Origin: JBDNDK01 sp046719185
GTDB lineage: Bacteria > Armatimonadota > UBA5829
Assembly: GCA_046719185.1 (NCBI GenBank)
Contig: JBDNDK010000039.1
Coordinates: forward strand, 1-16,118
DNA length: 16,118 bases
Direction of reading: 5' to 3'
Shown: one piece after another, positions 1 through 6,969 of the stretch
Numbering within the stretch: the first letter of the stretch is position 1
How the letters are laid out: every line of letters begins with the position of its first letter
Notes under the pieces: model-generated
The model's input: only the letters and a program-made list of their open reading frames with translations
What the model was told of the DNA's origin: nothing
The model's database searches: none
Position numbers and translations under genes: made by a program

Positions 1-2940
1 CTCAAAGCCATTATAAGTTGGTTTTTGAATTGTTTTTTCAATTTTTTGATCACTATCAACATTCTGTTTGAATATTTTATAGTATGATGTATGCAAAGTT
101 TTAGGTGATAACCAGTTTAATATAACTTTTTTAGTGCCTGCTTTTATATAAAGATCAATATCATCTTTAATATTAATATCTGGAATTGAATAAGTTATAA
201 CATCAGACTCTGCTATAATTTTATTATTTGAAATTGCCTCGATTTTATAATTTGATTTAATGTGTAATGGTGAATCAGGATATATACAAACTGCTGTCTG
301 AGCAATTTTCTTCTCATCTCTTTTTATCACATACCAATCAGCATTATCTACCATATCCCATGTAAGAATTACTGGTGCTGTATTATCTGTTTCTATTTTT
401 ACACCAGTTATTTTTTTGCCAGTTGCAATCTTTTTCATCTGTCTTATTTTTGACGGTTTTTGTGTTGGCATAACAGTGATTGCTTTTTTTACGCTTTCAG
501 ATGAATCAGAAGTATTACTGTATGAAAAATTAATTTGAAGAATTGGAGAGATAACATCTTTTGCTGGAATCTTGTATTCTTTTACCCAACCTTGTGCAGT
601 ATTCATTTTTACAGTTTTCCAAAATTTTGATGTAGAATTTCTATAACTTAAGTATATGTCCTCACCACCCAATGAAATGCACTCAATTCTAAAATCATTG
701 TTTTCTTCAATGCTCCCATAAAAAGAAGGTAAGATAATTTTTCTTTCGGGTTTCCATTGATTATCTTCTTCTTTATTATCAATTCCTAATATCTCTGCTA
801 ATTTAGCTTTGTCTTTGTTCCATTTTACCCAAGCTTTTGTGATAACGGTTGCTAATACACCATATTCTCCTCTGGAATTAATTCTAGTAGTGAATGTGTG
901 TAATAAATCAGCAAAATCAACAGAGTTCATCAAATCCAATGCTGTTTTGGCTGATTGTTTAACTGTTGCCTCATCGGATATTGCAAACTGATCTATAATA
1001 CTATTAACTTCGTGTCCAACTTTTTCAATTTGATAATATTTAATGACCCAATCCATTACATTTATCAACCATTCAAGCTGAGAGGTGTCAGATTGAGATT
1101 GATTTAATAGATTTTCAGATTTAATTTTGAGTTCTTTCAGCAAGTCTATTTTTTCTTTTGAACCATGATGCCAAGTGAATATACCGCATTCCATCTGACC
1201 AAAGCCGCCGACCCATCTATACCCAAGTTTATCTAATTCCTTATGAATAACAGCCATTTCATCAGCAATATCTTTTCCATATCTTGAAGCGGAATATTGT
1301 TCAAAAAAATCATCTGCAGACAGATTTGGATTCCAAGATTTTTCTATCATATAGGAATAGTTTTCATCAAGGTCTTTAGTTCTCCAATGTATTCCTAACA
1401 CTCCCTGCGAACCGCTGTCTAATATGTTCTTCATCATTTGTTCATATACATAAACATAAGGTTGGGGTTGCCATTGATCACCATCATATTCAATCCAAGG
1501 AATAGGCCATCTTTCTCTGGTTTTCGGAAGTTCTGAATAAATTTTGTCAACATAAGGCAATGGTATAATATTATCAAGTGAAGAAAAAATAATATCTTTA
1601 GGCAATATTTTATCCAAACCTTCGTAATACTCTGCAGACAACAATCTTTTGTCGCCGCCCCATCCAGAAATTATAAGTTTTGGGGGATTATCGAACTTTT
1701 GAAGCTGGTTATATGCTAACATTGTAAACTGTTCCATTCTTACAGCTTCATTTGCTCTATTAGTTTTGCCTAAATTATCTAATCTTATTAAATGATTATA
1801 TGCCTCTTTTAAATCTACAATTCTTTTAAATAGATCCCTTCTCAAACAATTGTATTTATTGATATTATCAAATGGATACATCAAATCAGATTCAATTGAT
1901 TCTTCATTTTTTACTATTTTATATCCTGATGCACCAACTGCTTCTGGTTGCCAAATCCAAATATAATCACAATCTGGGTAGGTTTTGATTAAATTTTGAA
2001 ATCTTATTGTGAATGCATTTTGTGTGTTTTTATCAAATGGGTTTCCAGAGTATTCAATGCCTATACATGTTTTCAATCCTCTTTGTTTTGCATATCTAAA
2101 AGCATCCGATAAGATTCTTTGTTCTTCTTTTATTGCAATATCATTATCTCTAATATTTAAGCTAGATTCTGCACCAAAATATTCATTTGAAAAAATATTA
2201 CTCAACCTATAAGGAAAGTCCCGTGTCTGCATTGGAGTTGTTCCCCAGACTGATTCTGAAGTGTTTTGAAGCCTTTTCCCAAGAACCATTTTTCCATCAT
2301 CTTCATAGGCACCAAAGGGTTCATGATCATAAGTGTGAAAACCAATAAAATTTGCACCACTTCTAACTAACAAATCTACAAAGGATCTATAATCAATGGG
2401 ATTCCAATTTGTTGGTGAATTCAGAAAGTTATACCAAGGAAGCACACCTCTTGTTTTAAGAGCAGGAGACTTAATAATTGGGTTGTTAGGCATTATTTCA
2501 GGAATGCTATTGGGTATTGATTCACTTCCTAGATAAAAACCAAATCCTGCCCATCTGAGCAGTCCATAAATACCATTAAAAAGTCCTATATCAGTTTTTG
2601 CTGTAATAACTAAAACTTTATTACCATTAATTTCAGTAGGATATATAATATAGCCTTGTTCATTTATAGATGATTTATCGATATCTAACTTTTGAATGAT
2701 TTCATTATCATCATCTAATCCAATCATAATACATTCAGTGGTGCTTAATTTCCATAACTCAGTGTATTTTAGATTTGGAGTGATGCCATTTACCTCTGAA
2801 ATATATCTTTGTAAGTCAGAAATAGCATAACATACAGATGAAGAATTATTATTAGTTACTATAGTATTCCAAAAGGAGTTTGCATACAATTTAGAAAAAC
2901 ATAGCAAAATAATAAATGAAAACAGTATAATTCTATTCAT
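1..2940 (-). CDS. Secreted multidomain glycoside hydrolase-like protein, partial (C-terminus beyond left edge)
   Basis: Translating the minus strand from ATG at 2940 gives 980 uninterrupted codons that leave the window without a stop. Residues 1-20 form a signal peptide (MNRIILFSF..., cleavage likely after LYA). Residues about 25-140 look like the alpha/beta domain that precedes the catalytic barrel in GH67, GH20 and GH115 enzymes, ending in a GLLRWAGFGFYLGSE-like segment. Residues about 160-560 look like a TIM-barrel region (TRGVLPW, FIGFHTYDHEP, YIWIWQPE, GVLGIHWRTKDLDENYS). A helical part follows, then a beta-rich segment near 735-815, and two fibronectin III-like domains near 842-921 and from 922 on. 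AGGAA lies 6 bases before the ATG. Family and substrate are not certain: polysaccharide or glycan breakdown outside the cytoplasm is inferred from fold resemblance only. Catalytic residues could not be assigned. Confidence 0.8.
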   Translation of the reverse strand, partial: MNRIILFSFIILLCFSKLYANSFWNTIVTNNNSSSVCYAISDLQRYISEVNGITPNLKYTELWKLSTTECIMIGLDDDNEIIQKLDIDKSSINEQGYIIYPTEINGNKVLVITAKTDIGLFNGIYGLLRWAGFGFYLGSESIPNSIPEIMPNNPIIKSPALKTRGVLPWYNFLNSPTNWNPIDYRSFVDLLVRSGANFIGFHTYDHEPFGAYEDDGKMVLGKRLQNTSESVWGTTPMQTRDFPYRLSNIFSNEYFGAESSLNIRDNDIAIKEEQRILSDAFRYAKQRGLKTCIGIEYSGNPFDKNTQNAFTIRFQNLIKTYPDCDYIWIWQPEAVGASGYKIVKNEESIESDLMYPFDNINKYNCLRRDLFKRIVDLKEAYNHLIRLDNLGKTNRANEAVRMEQFTMLAYNQLQKFDNPPKLIISGWGGDKRLLSAEYYEGLDKILPKDIIFSSLDNIIPLPYVDKIYSELPKTRERWPIPWIEYDGDQWQPQPYVYVYEQMMKNILDSGSQGVLGIHWRTKDLDENYSYMIEKSWNPNLSADDFFEQYSASRYGKDIADEMAVIHKELDKLGYRWVGGFGQMECGIFTWHHGSKEKIDLLKELKIKSENLLNQSQSDTSQLEWLINVMDWVIKYYQIEKVGHEVNSIIDQFAISDEATVKQSAKTALDLMNSVDFADLLHTFTTRINSRGEYGVLATVITKAWVKWNKDKAKLAEILGIDNKEEDNQWKPERKIILPSFYGSIEENNDFRIECISLGGEDIYLSYRNSTSKFWKTVKMNTAQGWVKEYKIPAKDVISPILQINFSYSNTSDSSESVKKAITVMPTQKPSKIRQMKKIATGKKITGVKIETDNTAPVILTWDMVDNADWYVIKRDEKKIAQTAVCIYPDSPLHIKSNYKIEAISNNKIIAESDVITYSIPDINIKDDIDLYIKAGTKKVILNWLSPKTLHTSYYKIFKQNVDSDQKIEKTIQKPTYNGFE

Positions 2941-2972
2941 ATTAATTTCCTATTTTAAGTGTTTTGTATATC

Positions 2973-3001
2973 ATTATATTTTATAAATGTGTTATTGTAA
3001 A
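2973..3001 (-). promoter_or_regulatory. Promoter of the secreted glycosidase-like gene
   Basis: On the minus strand TTTACA (2996-3001) and a perfect TATAAT (2973-2978) are separated by 17 bases, a standard sigma70/sigmaA layout. The predicted start near 2966 leaves a leader of about 26 bases that contains the AGGAA ribosome site before the ATG at 2940. The palindrome at 3006-3029 lies just upstream of the -35 element. Confidence 0.7.
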
Positions 3002-3005
3002 GCTA

Positions 3006-3029
3006 AAATTATGTGACATCACAAAATTT
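3006..3029. promoter_or_regulatory. 24-bp palindrome, candidate operator between divergent promoters
   Basis: Inner arms TGTGA (3012-3016) and TCACA (3019-3023) flank CA. After one mismatched A/A pair, outer arms AAATT (3006-3010) and AATTT (3025-3029) extend the symmetry. Its centre is about 50 bases upstream of the predicted start of the minus-strand glycosidase-like gene, a position typical of activator sites, and about 100 bases upstream of the ffh start. The half-sites recall CRP/FNR-family sites, but the 2-base spacer is far shorter than the 6 bases of an E. coli CRP site, so the regulator is unknown. Confidence 0.45.
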
Positions 3030-3082
3030 AATATTTATCTAAAAAGTATAGATGTGGAATTATTATATTTTTCTTGCTGCAT

Positions 3083-3111
3083 TTGACAACTTTCAAGTAA
3101 AATTGTATACT
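3083..3111 (+). promoter_or_regulatory. Promoter of the ffh-rpsP-khpA-rimM-trmD-rplS-lepB-rnhB-yraN operon
   Basis: A perfect TTGACA (3083-3088) is followed after 17 bases by TATACT (3106-3111). Transcription should begin near 3118-3120, exactly where a long hairpin starts, giving an ffh leader of about 140 bases. This is the strongest promoter-like sequence in the window and the only good one seen before the run of closely spaced genes that follows. Confidence 0.75.
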
Positions 3112-3119
3112 ATTGCCTT

Positions 3120-3169
3120 AGGGAACCCAAGTAATTGTAGTATTATAACTGCAATTTCCTGAGTTCCCT
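3120..3169 (+). ncRNA. Long hairpin at the 5' end of the ffh transcript (leader element or small RNA)
   Basis: AGGGAAC (3120-3126) pairs with GTTCCCT (3163-3169). AATTGTAGT (3133-3141) pairs over 9 bases, one of them G-U, with ACTGCAATT (3148-3156) around a 6-base loop. Between the two stems lies a symmetric 6/6 internal loop with some further possible pairs. The hairpin begins at about +1 of the predicted promoter and is followed by GTTTTAAT, a weak U-run. It could protect the 5' end, attenuate ffh, or yield a short RNA of about 55 nt. It lacks the apical loop and symmetric-loop bases expected of SRP RNA and matches no RNA family I recognise. Confidence 0.4.
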
Positions 3170-3257
3170 GTTTTAATGATATATGGTAATCTTCCCATTA
3201 ATAATTTATAATGGATAAGTTGTCTTTATTTTAGCTTTGTATGGAGAGTAATACTAA

Positions 3258-4600
3258 TTGTTTGAGAGCCTTTCTGATAAACTGCAAAATGTTTTTAAAA
3301 AGCTCCGCAGTCATGGCAGCCTTACTGAGAATGATGTAAATGAGTCTTTAAGAGAGATAAGACTTGTATTACTTGAGGCTGATGTAAATTTTAAGGTTGT
3401 CAAAGATTTTGTTGCTAGGATAAAAGAAAAAGCTATTGGGCAAGATATTTTCAAAGGACTGAATCCTGCTCAGCAGGTTATAAAGATTGTAAATGAAGAA
3501 CTTATTGAGCTTTTGGGTGGTGAGAATGTAAAATTAAATGTTGCTCAGAAACCACCTACTGTTATAATGGTTGCTGGCTTGCAGGGTGCTGGTAAAACCA
3601 CAAATGTAGCAAAACTTGCAAATATGTTCAAAAGCAGGGAAGGCAGCCTCTTTTAGTTGGTGCAGATGTTTATAGGCCTGCTGCTATTCAACAGCTGAGA
3701 ACTCTTGGTGATCAGATTGGTGTTGAAGTTTTTGATATTGGAGATAGGCAAGATGCTGTGGCTGTTGCAAAAGCTGCTTTAAGCTATGCAGAGAGAAATA
3801 TCAAAGACCCAATACTAATTGATGTTGCTGGAAGACTTCATATAGATGAAGAGATGATGAATGAGCTAATTAGGCTCAGAAGTGCTATTGATGTAACTGA
3901 AGTTTTGTTAGTTGTTGATGCAATGACTGGTCAAGATGCAGTAAATGTTGCAAATGAGTTTAATAAGGCATTGCAGATTGATGGTATAATAATGACCAAA
4001 ATGGATGGAGATGCAAGAGGTGGAGCAGCTCTATCTGTGAAAGCTGTAACAGGCAAGCCAATAAAATTTATTGGAACTAGTGAAAAGATGGATGGAATAG
4101 AACCGTTTCATCCAGACAGAATGGCATCTAGAATATTAGGGATGGGTGATGTTCTGAGTTTGATAGAGAAAGCTCAGGAAAATATTGATGTTGAAGATGC
4201 CAAAAACCTTGAAAAGAAATTCAGAGAAAACAAATTTGATCTTGATGATTTTCTGAATCAATTAAGACAAATGAAAAAGATGGGACCGCTGGATCAGATT
4301 TTGGGAATGATACCCGGCTTTGGTGGTCTTAACAAGCTTAAAGATGTGAAAGTTGATGAGAACCAACTAAAGCATGTTGAGGCAATTCTTCTTTCTATGA
4401 CAAAAGAAGAAAGAGCAGATCCAAGTATATTAAATGCAAGTAGAAGAAGAAGAATTGCTAATGGCAGCGGAACAACTGTTACTGATGTAAATAAAGTAAT
4501 AAAGCAGTTTGAAGATATGAAAAAGATGATCCGTATGATGACAGGATCACTTGATAGTAAAGGGAAAAAGAAAAAAAGAATGCTCAATTTCCCTTTTTAG
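3258..4600 (+). CDS. ffh: Signal recognition particle GTPase Ffh, with a 1-base frameshift near 3633-3635
   Basis: Ffh binds signal peptides and SRP RNA and delivers ribosomes to FtsY at the membrane. The TTG start at 3258 follows GGAGAG by about 10 bases. The N domain is residues 1-90 and the G1 motif GLQGAGKTT is 107-115. After codon 125 the frame breaks: the first frame stops at 3654-3656, while the rest continues one base out of phase from CAG at 3635 (QGRQPLLVGADVYRPAAIQQL). Adding one base restores a protein of about 447 residues, the usual family length. Downstream are G3 (DVAGR instead of the usual DTAGR, residues 189-193), TKMDGDARGG, the GTSEK closing motif and a Met-rich M domain with RRRRIANGSG. 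Because ffh is normally essential and both halves are well preserved, a sequencing or assembly error is the likeliest cause; a true mutation or recoding remains possible. Confidence 0.93.
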
Positions 4601-4649
4601 ATAAAGAGAAATAAGCGATTTTCAAAAAGACCTTGGGAGGCAATATCTA

Positions 4650-5066
4650 GTGGTAAAAATCAGACTTAGACGAATGGGTGCTAAGAAAAAACCATTTTAC
4701 AGGATTGTGGTTGCAGACAGCAGATGTGCGAGAAATGGCAGATTTATTGAGAACATAGGATACTATGATCCATTAAAAGAGCCGCCAGTGATTAAGCTTG
4801 AAATAGAAAGAGCAGAATATTGGCTAAAAAACGGTGCACAGCCAACTGATATAGCAAGACATCTTCTAAAACTTCAAGGTTTACTTGGTGGAGCAAAGCC
4901 AAAGCCGGAGAAGGCAGAGAAGAAGTCTAAGAAAGTATTGGAAGCTGAAGCAAAAGCTGCTGCAGAAGCTGCAGCTAAGGCAGAAGAAGAAGCAGAGGCA
5001 GCTGCTAATGAGCCTGAAGCACAAACAGCTGAAGCACCTTCTGAAGAAACTGCAGAAACTGAGTAA
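4650..5066 (+). CDS. rpsP: 30S ribosomal protein S16 with a long Ala/Glu-rich tail
   Basis: S16 is a small-subunit protein that helps 16S rRNA fold. The start is GTG at 4650, preceded by GGGAGG with 9 bases between. The first 85 or so residues are the normal domain (VKIRLRRMGAKKKPFYRIVV, the NGRFIENIGYYDP segment, and AEYWLKNGAQPTDIARHLL). From about residue 90 a Lys-rich then Ala/Glu-rich low-complexity tail of some 50 residues follows, making the protein 138 aa against 80-100 in most bacteria. The tail is probably disordered. It lies between ffh and khpA in the usual ffh-rpsP-khpA-rimM-trmD-rplS order. Confidence 0.96.
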   Translation: MVKIRLRRMGAKKKPFYRIVVADSRCARNGRFIENIGYYDPLKEPPVIKLEIERAEYWLKNGAQPTDIARHLLKLQGLLGGAKPKPEKAEKKSKKVLEAEAKAAAEAAAKAEEEAEAAANEPEAQTAEAPSEETAETE

Positions 5067-5102
5067 TTATATTATAATTAACACTGGATTGGAGCTGATA
5101 AT

Positions 5103-5333
5103 TTGAAAGAACTAATTGAAGTGTTGGTGAAAGCTCTTGTTGACCAGCCAGATGCAGTTAATATTGAAGATAATATGGAAGGCACTACTGTTGTTTATTC
5201 TGTGACAGTAGCACCTGATGACCTTGGCAAGATTATTGGCAAGGGTGGAAAAGTAGCAGATGCTTTAAGAACAGTTGCAAAGGCAGCTGCAATAAAAGAA
5301 AAAAAGAATGTTCATGTTAAAATTGTATCTTAA
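5103..5333 (+). CDS. khpA: KH-domain RNA-binding protein KhpA
   Basis: This is a 76-residue single type II KH domain protein. The RNA-binding GxxG loop is GKGG at residues 46-49, inside the segment LGKIIGKGGKVADALR. In Firmicutes KhpA pairs with KhpB/EloR to control cell elongation and bind many transcripts; the family role is known, the role here is inferred. The TTG start at 5103 follows GGAG (5091-5094) by 8 bases. Its place between rpsP and rimM is the canonical one and supports the assignment. Confidence 0.93.
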   Translation: MKELIEVLVKALVDQPDAVNIEDNMEGTTVVYSVTVAPDDLGKIIGKGGKVADALRTVAKAAAIKEKKNVHVKIVS

Positions 5334-5348
5334 GAGATTGCTAACATA

Positions 5349-5864
5349 ATGGTTCAGAAAAACTATGATATTTTAATTGGCAAAATAACTTCATCTTTTG
5401 GTATAAAGGGAGAAGTTAAGATACAAGTATTAACTGATTTTCCTAATAGGTTTGATGTTGGAAATGAAATAATTATAAAAAAGCCTGATGGGTCTTTTAT
5501 AAGTAAAAAAATATTATCTTCAAGAGAGACCAAAGGAAATATAATAGTTGGTTTAGATGGTGTTGAAGATAGAAATGCAGCTGATGATTTAAGAGGTTAT
5601 GAGATAGTTATTTCTGATGAGGATTTAGTAGAGCTTCCTGAAGATAGATACTATCTTTTTGATCTGATTGGCATAAATGTAGTTACAAATGATGGCAGAG
5701 AGATTGGAGCAGTAACTGAGGTTATTCAGGCTGGCGCTAATGATGTTTATGTAACATCAACTGATATATGTATTCCAGCTATTAAACAAGTAGTATTGGA
5801 AGTGGATATAAAAAACAAAAAAATGGTAATATTCCCAATGCCGGGATTGCTGCCGGAAAATTAA
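5349..5864 (+). CDS. rimM: Ribosome maturation factor RimM
   Basis: RimM (171 aa) binds S19 and helps mature the head of the 30S subunit. The N-terminal RimM domain shows IGKITSSFGIKGEVKI and TDFPNRF. The C-terminal PRC-barrel half has YYLFDLIG, then TEVIQAGANDVYV and a conserved end near MPGLLPEN. The ATG at 5349 lies 15 bases after the khpA stop with only a weak purine-rich ribosome site (AAGAG), so translational coupling is likely. trmD begins 3 bases after its stop. Confidence 0.95.
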   Translation: MVQKNYDILIGKITSSFGIKGEVKIQVLTDFPNRFDVGNEIIIKKPDGSFISKKILSSRETKGNIIVGLDGVEDRNAADDLRGYEIVISDEDLVELPEDRYYLFDLIGINVVTNDGREIGAVTEVIQAGANDVYVTSTDICIPAIKQVVLEVDIKNKKMVIFPMPGLLPEN

Positions 5865-5867
5865 GAT

Positions 5868-6620
5868 ATGTTTTTTGATGTTATAACCACTTTCCCTGAT
5901 ATAATTGAATCTGTTTGTGCTGAAAGTATAATAGGCAGAGCTAAGGATAAAGGCATTATAAATATTAATGCTGTAAATCTTAGAGATTTTACACATGATA
6001 GGCACAAAACCACTGATGATGAACCGTATGGTGGCGGACCTGGAATGGTGATGAAATGTGAGCCAGTATTCTCTGCTGTTGAATCAATTATATCTAGAAA
6101 CAATGCAAAGAAACCAAAAGTTATATTGATGACTCCACAAGGGAGAACATTCAATCAGAAAATTGCTGAAGAATTATCTAATGAAAACCATATAGTTTTA
6201 ATATGTGGTAGATATGAGGGAGTGGATGAGAGAATAAGAGAGCATCTTGTGGATGATGAGATTTCTATTGGTGATTATGTGATAACTGGTGGAGAGCTTG
6301 CAGCATTAGTTATAATAGATGCAGTTGCAAGACTTGTTCCGGGGGTTTTGGGTGATGATGATTCATCAGTGAGTGAGTCATTTTCTAGTGGATTGCTTGA
6401 ATATCCGCATTATACAAGACCTGCAGTATATAAAGATTATAAAGTGCCTGAGGTGTTGCTATCTGGCAATCATGCAAAAATAGCTAAATGGCGTAGGCAG
6501 CAGGCACTGATAAGAACATATAAAAAAAGGCAAGATTTACTTAAATCTGCAAATCTGAGTGAAGAAGATAAACATTTTTTAAAAGAATTAGAAGATGTTT
6601 CCAATTTAGAGGAGGAATAA
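5868..6620 (+). CDS. trmD: tRNA (guanine37-N1)-methyltransferase TrmD
   Basis: TrmD (250 aa) transfers a methyl group from S-adenosylmethionine to N1 of G37 in tRNAs, which prevents +1 frameshifting. The trefoil-knot SAM pocket is visible as LICGRYEGVDER (111-122) and IGDYVITGGELAAL (134-147). An earlier conserved loop, DEPYGGGPGMVM, is at 51-62. The segment GLLEYPHYTRP (175-185) and LSGNHAKIAKWRR further on are typical. The residue usually given as catalytic Asp (DSF in E. coli, D169) reads Glu here (E170 in ESF). It starts 3 bases after rimM with no strong ribosome site, so coupling is likely. Confidence 0.96.
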   Translation: MFFDVITTFPDIIESVCAESIIGRAKDKGIININAVNLRDFTHDRHKTTDDEPYGGGPGMVMKCEPVFSAVESIISRNNAKKPKVILMTPQGRTFNQKIAEELSNENHIVLICGRYEGVDERIREHLVDDEISIGDYVITGGELAALVIIDAVARLVPGVLGDDDSSVSESFSSGLLEYPHYTRPAVYKDYKVPEVLLSGNHAKIAKWRRQQALIRTYKKRQDLLKSANLSEEDKHFLKELEDVSNLEEE

Positions 6621-6621
6621 A

Positions 6622-6969
6622 GTGCGGCTCATAGATCAAATTGAATATGAACAGCTGAGAACTGATGCACCTGAATATGGACCTGGTGATACAGTAAGAG
6701 TGCATACCAGAGTGATTGAAGGTGGCAAAGAAAGAATTCAGGTGTTTGAAGGTACAGTTATTGGTAAAAAAGACGGTGGACTCCGTTCATCTTTTACTGT
6801 GAGAAAAATTTCTCATGGTGTTGGTGTTGAGAGAACTTTTATGGTTCATTCACCTAGAATAGCAAAAATAGAAGTAACTAGAAGAGGTGCTGTTCGCAGA
6901 GCTAAACTTTATTACCTGCGAGACAGAGTTGGAAAAGCTACAAAAATTAAAGAGAGACAAGATTCTTAA
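6622..6969 (+). CDS. rplS: 50S ribosomal protein L19
   Basis: L19 (115 aa) sits at the 30S-50S interface. The start is GTG at 6622, supported by an excellent GAGGAGG site 5-6 bases upstream inside the end of trmD. Family features are PGDTVRVHTRVIEGGKERIQVFEG, the SFTVRKISHGVGVERTFMVHSP block and the basic end RRAKLYYLRDRVGKATKIKE. The length is normal. Its stop overlaps the lepB ATG by one base (TAATG). Confidence 0.97.
   Translation: MRLIDQIEYEQLRTDAPEYGPGDTVRVHTRVIEGGKERIQVFEGTVIGKKDGGLRSSFTVRKISHGVGVERTFMVHSPRIAKIEVTRRGAVRRAKLYYLRDRVGKATKIKERQDS

Noticed and set aside
2009..2212. Plus-strand small open frames inside 1-2940 (also 809-991)
   Set aside because: They are antisense to the continuous 980-codon secreted protein and show no domain of their own.
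3012..3023. Classical CRP site
   Set aside because: TGTGA and TCACA are separated by 2 bases rather than the 6 of a CRP site, so only an unspecified palindrome is claimed.
3120..3180. SRP RNA (ffs) upstream of ffh
   Set aside because: The hairpin lacks the GNRA-type tip and the conserved symmetric and asymmetric loops of SRP RNA, and it is shorter than known bacterial forms.
3627..3640. Programmed -1 frameshifting in ffh
   Set aside because: A slip at CAAAAGC would leave poor codon-anticodon pairing in both sites and no strong downstream stem was seen; an error or mutation explains the data more simply.
4294..4587. Minus-strand open frame opposite the Ffh M domain
   Set aside because: Phe/Leu-rich product reflects the reverse of the Lys/Met-rich M domain; no family resemblance.
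4885..5106. Second plus-strand frame within the rpsP tail
   Set aside because: Gln/Lys/Leu repeats arise from reading the Ala/Glu repeat out of frame.
5757..6154. Two minus-strand frames opposite rimM and trmD
   Set aside because: Antisense to two well-conserved genes and without recognisable motifs.
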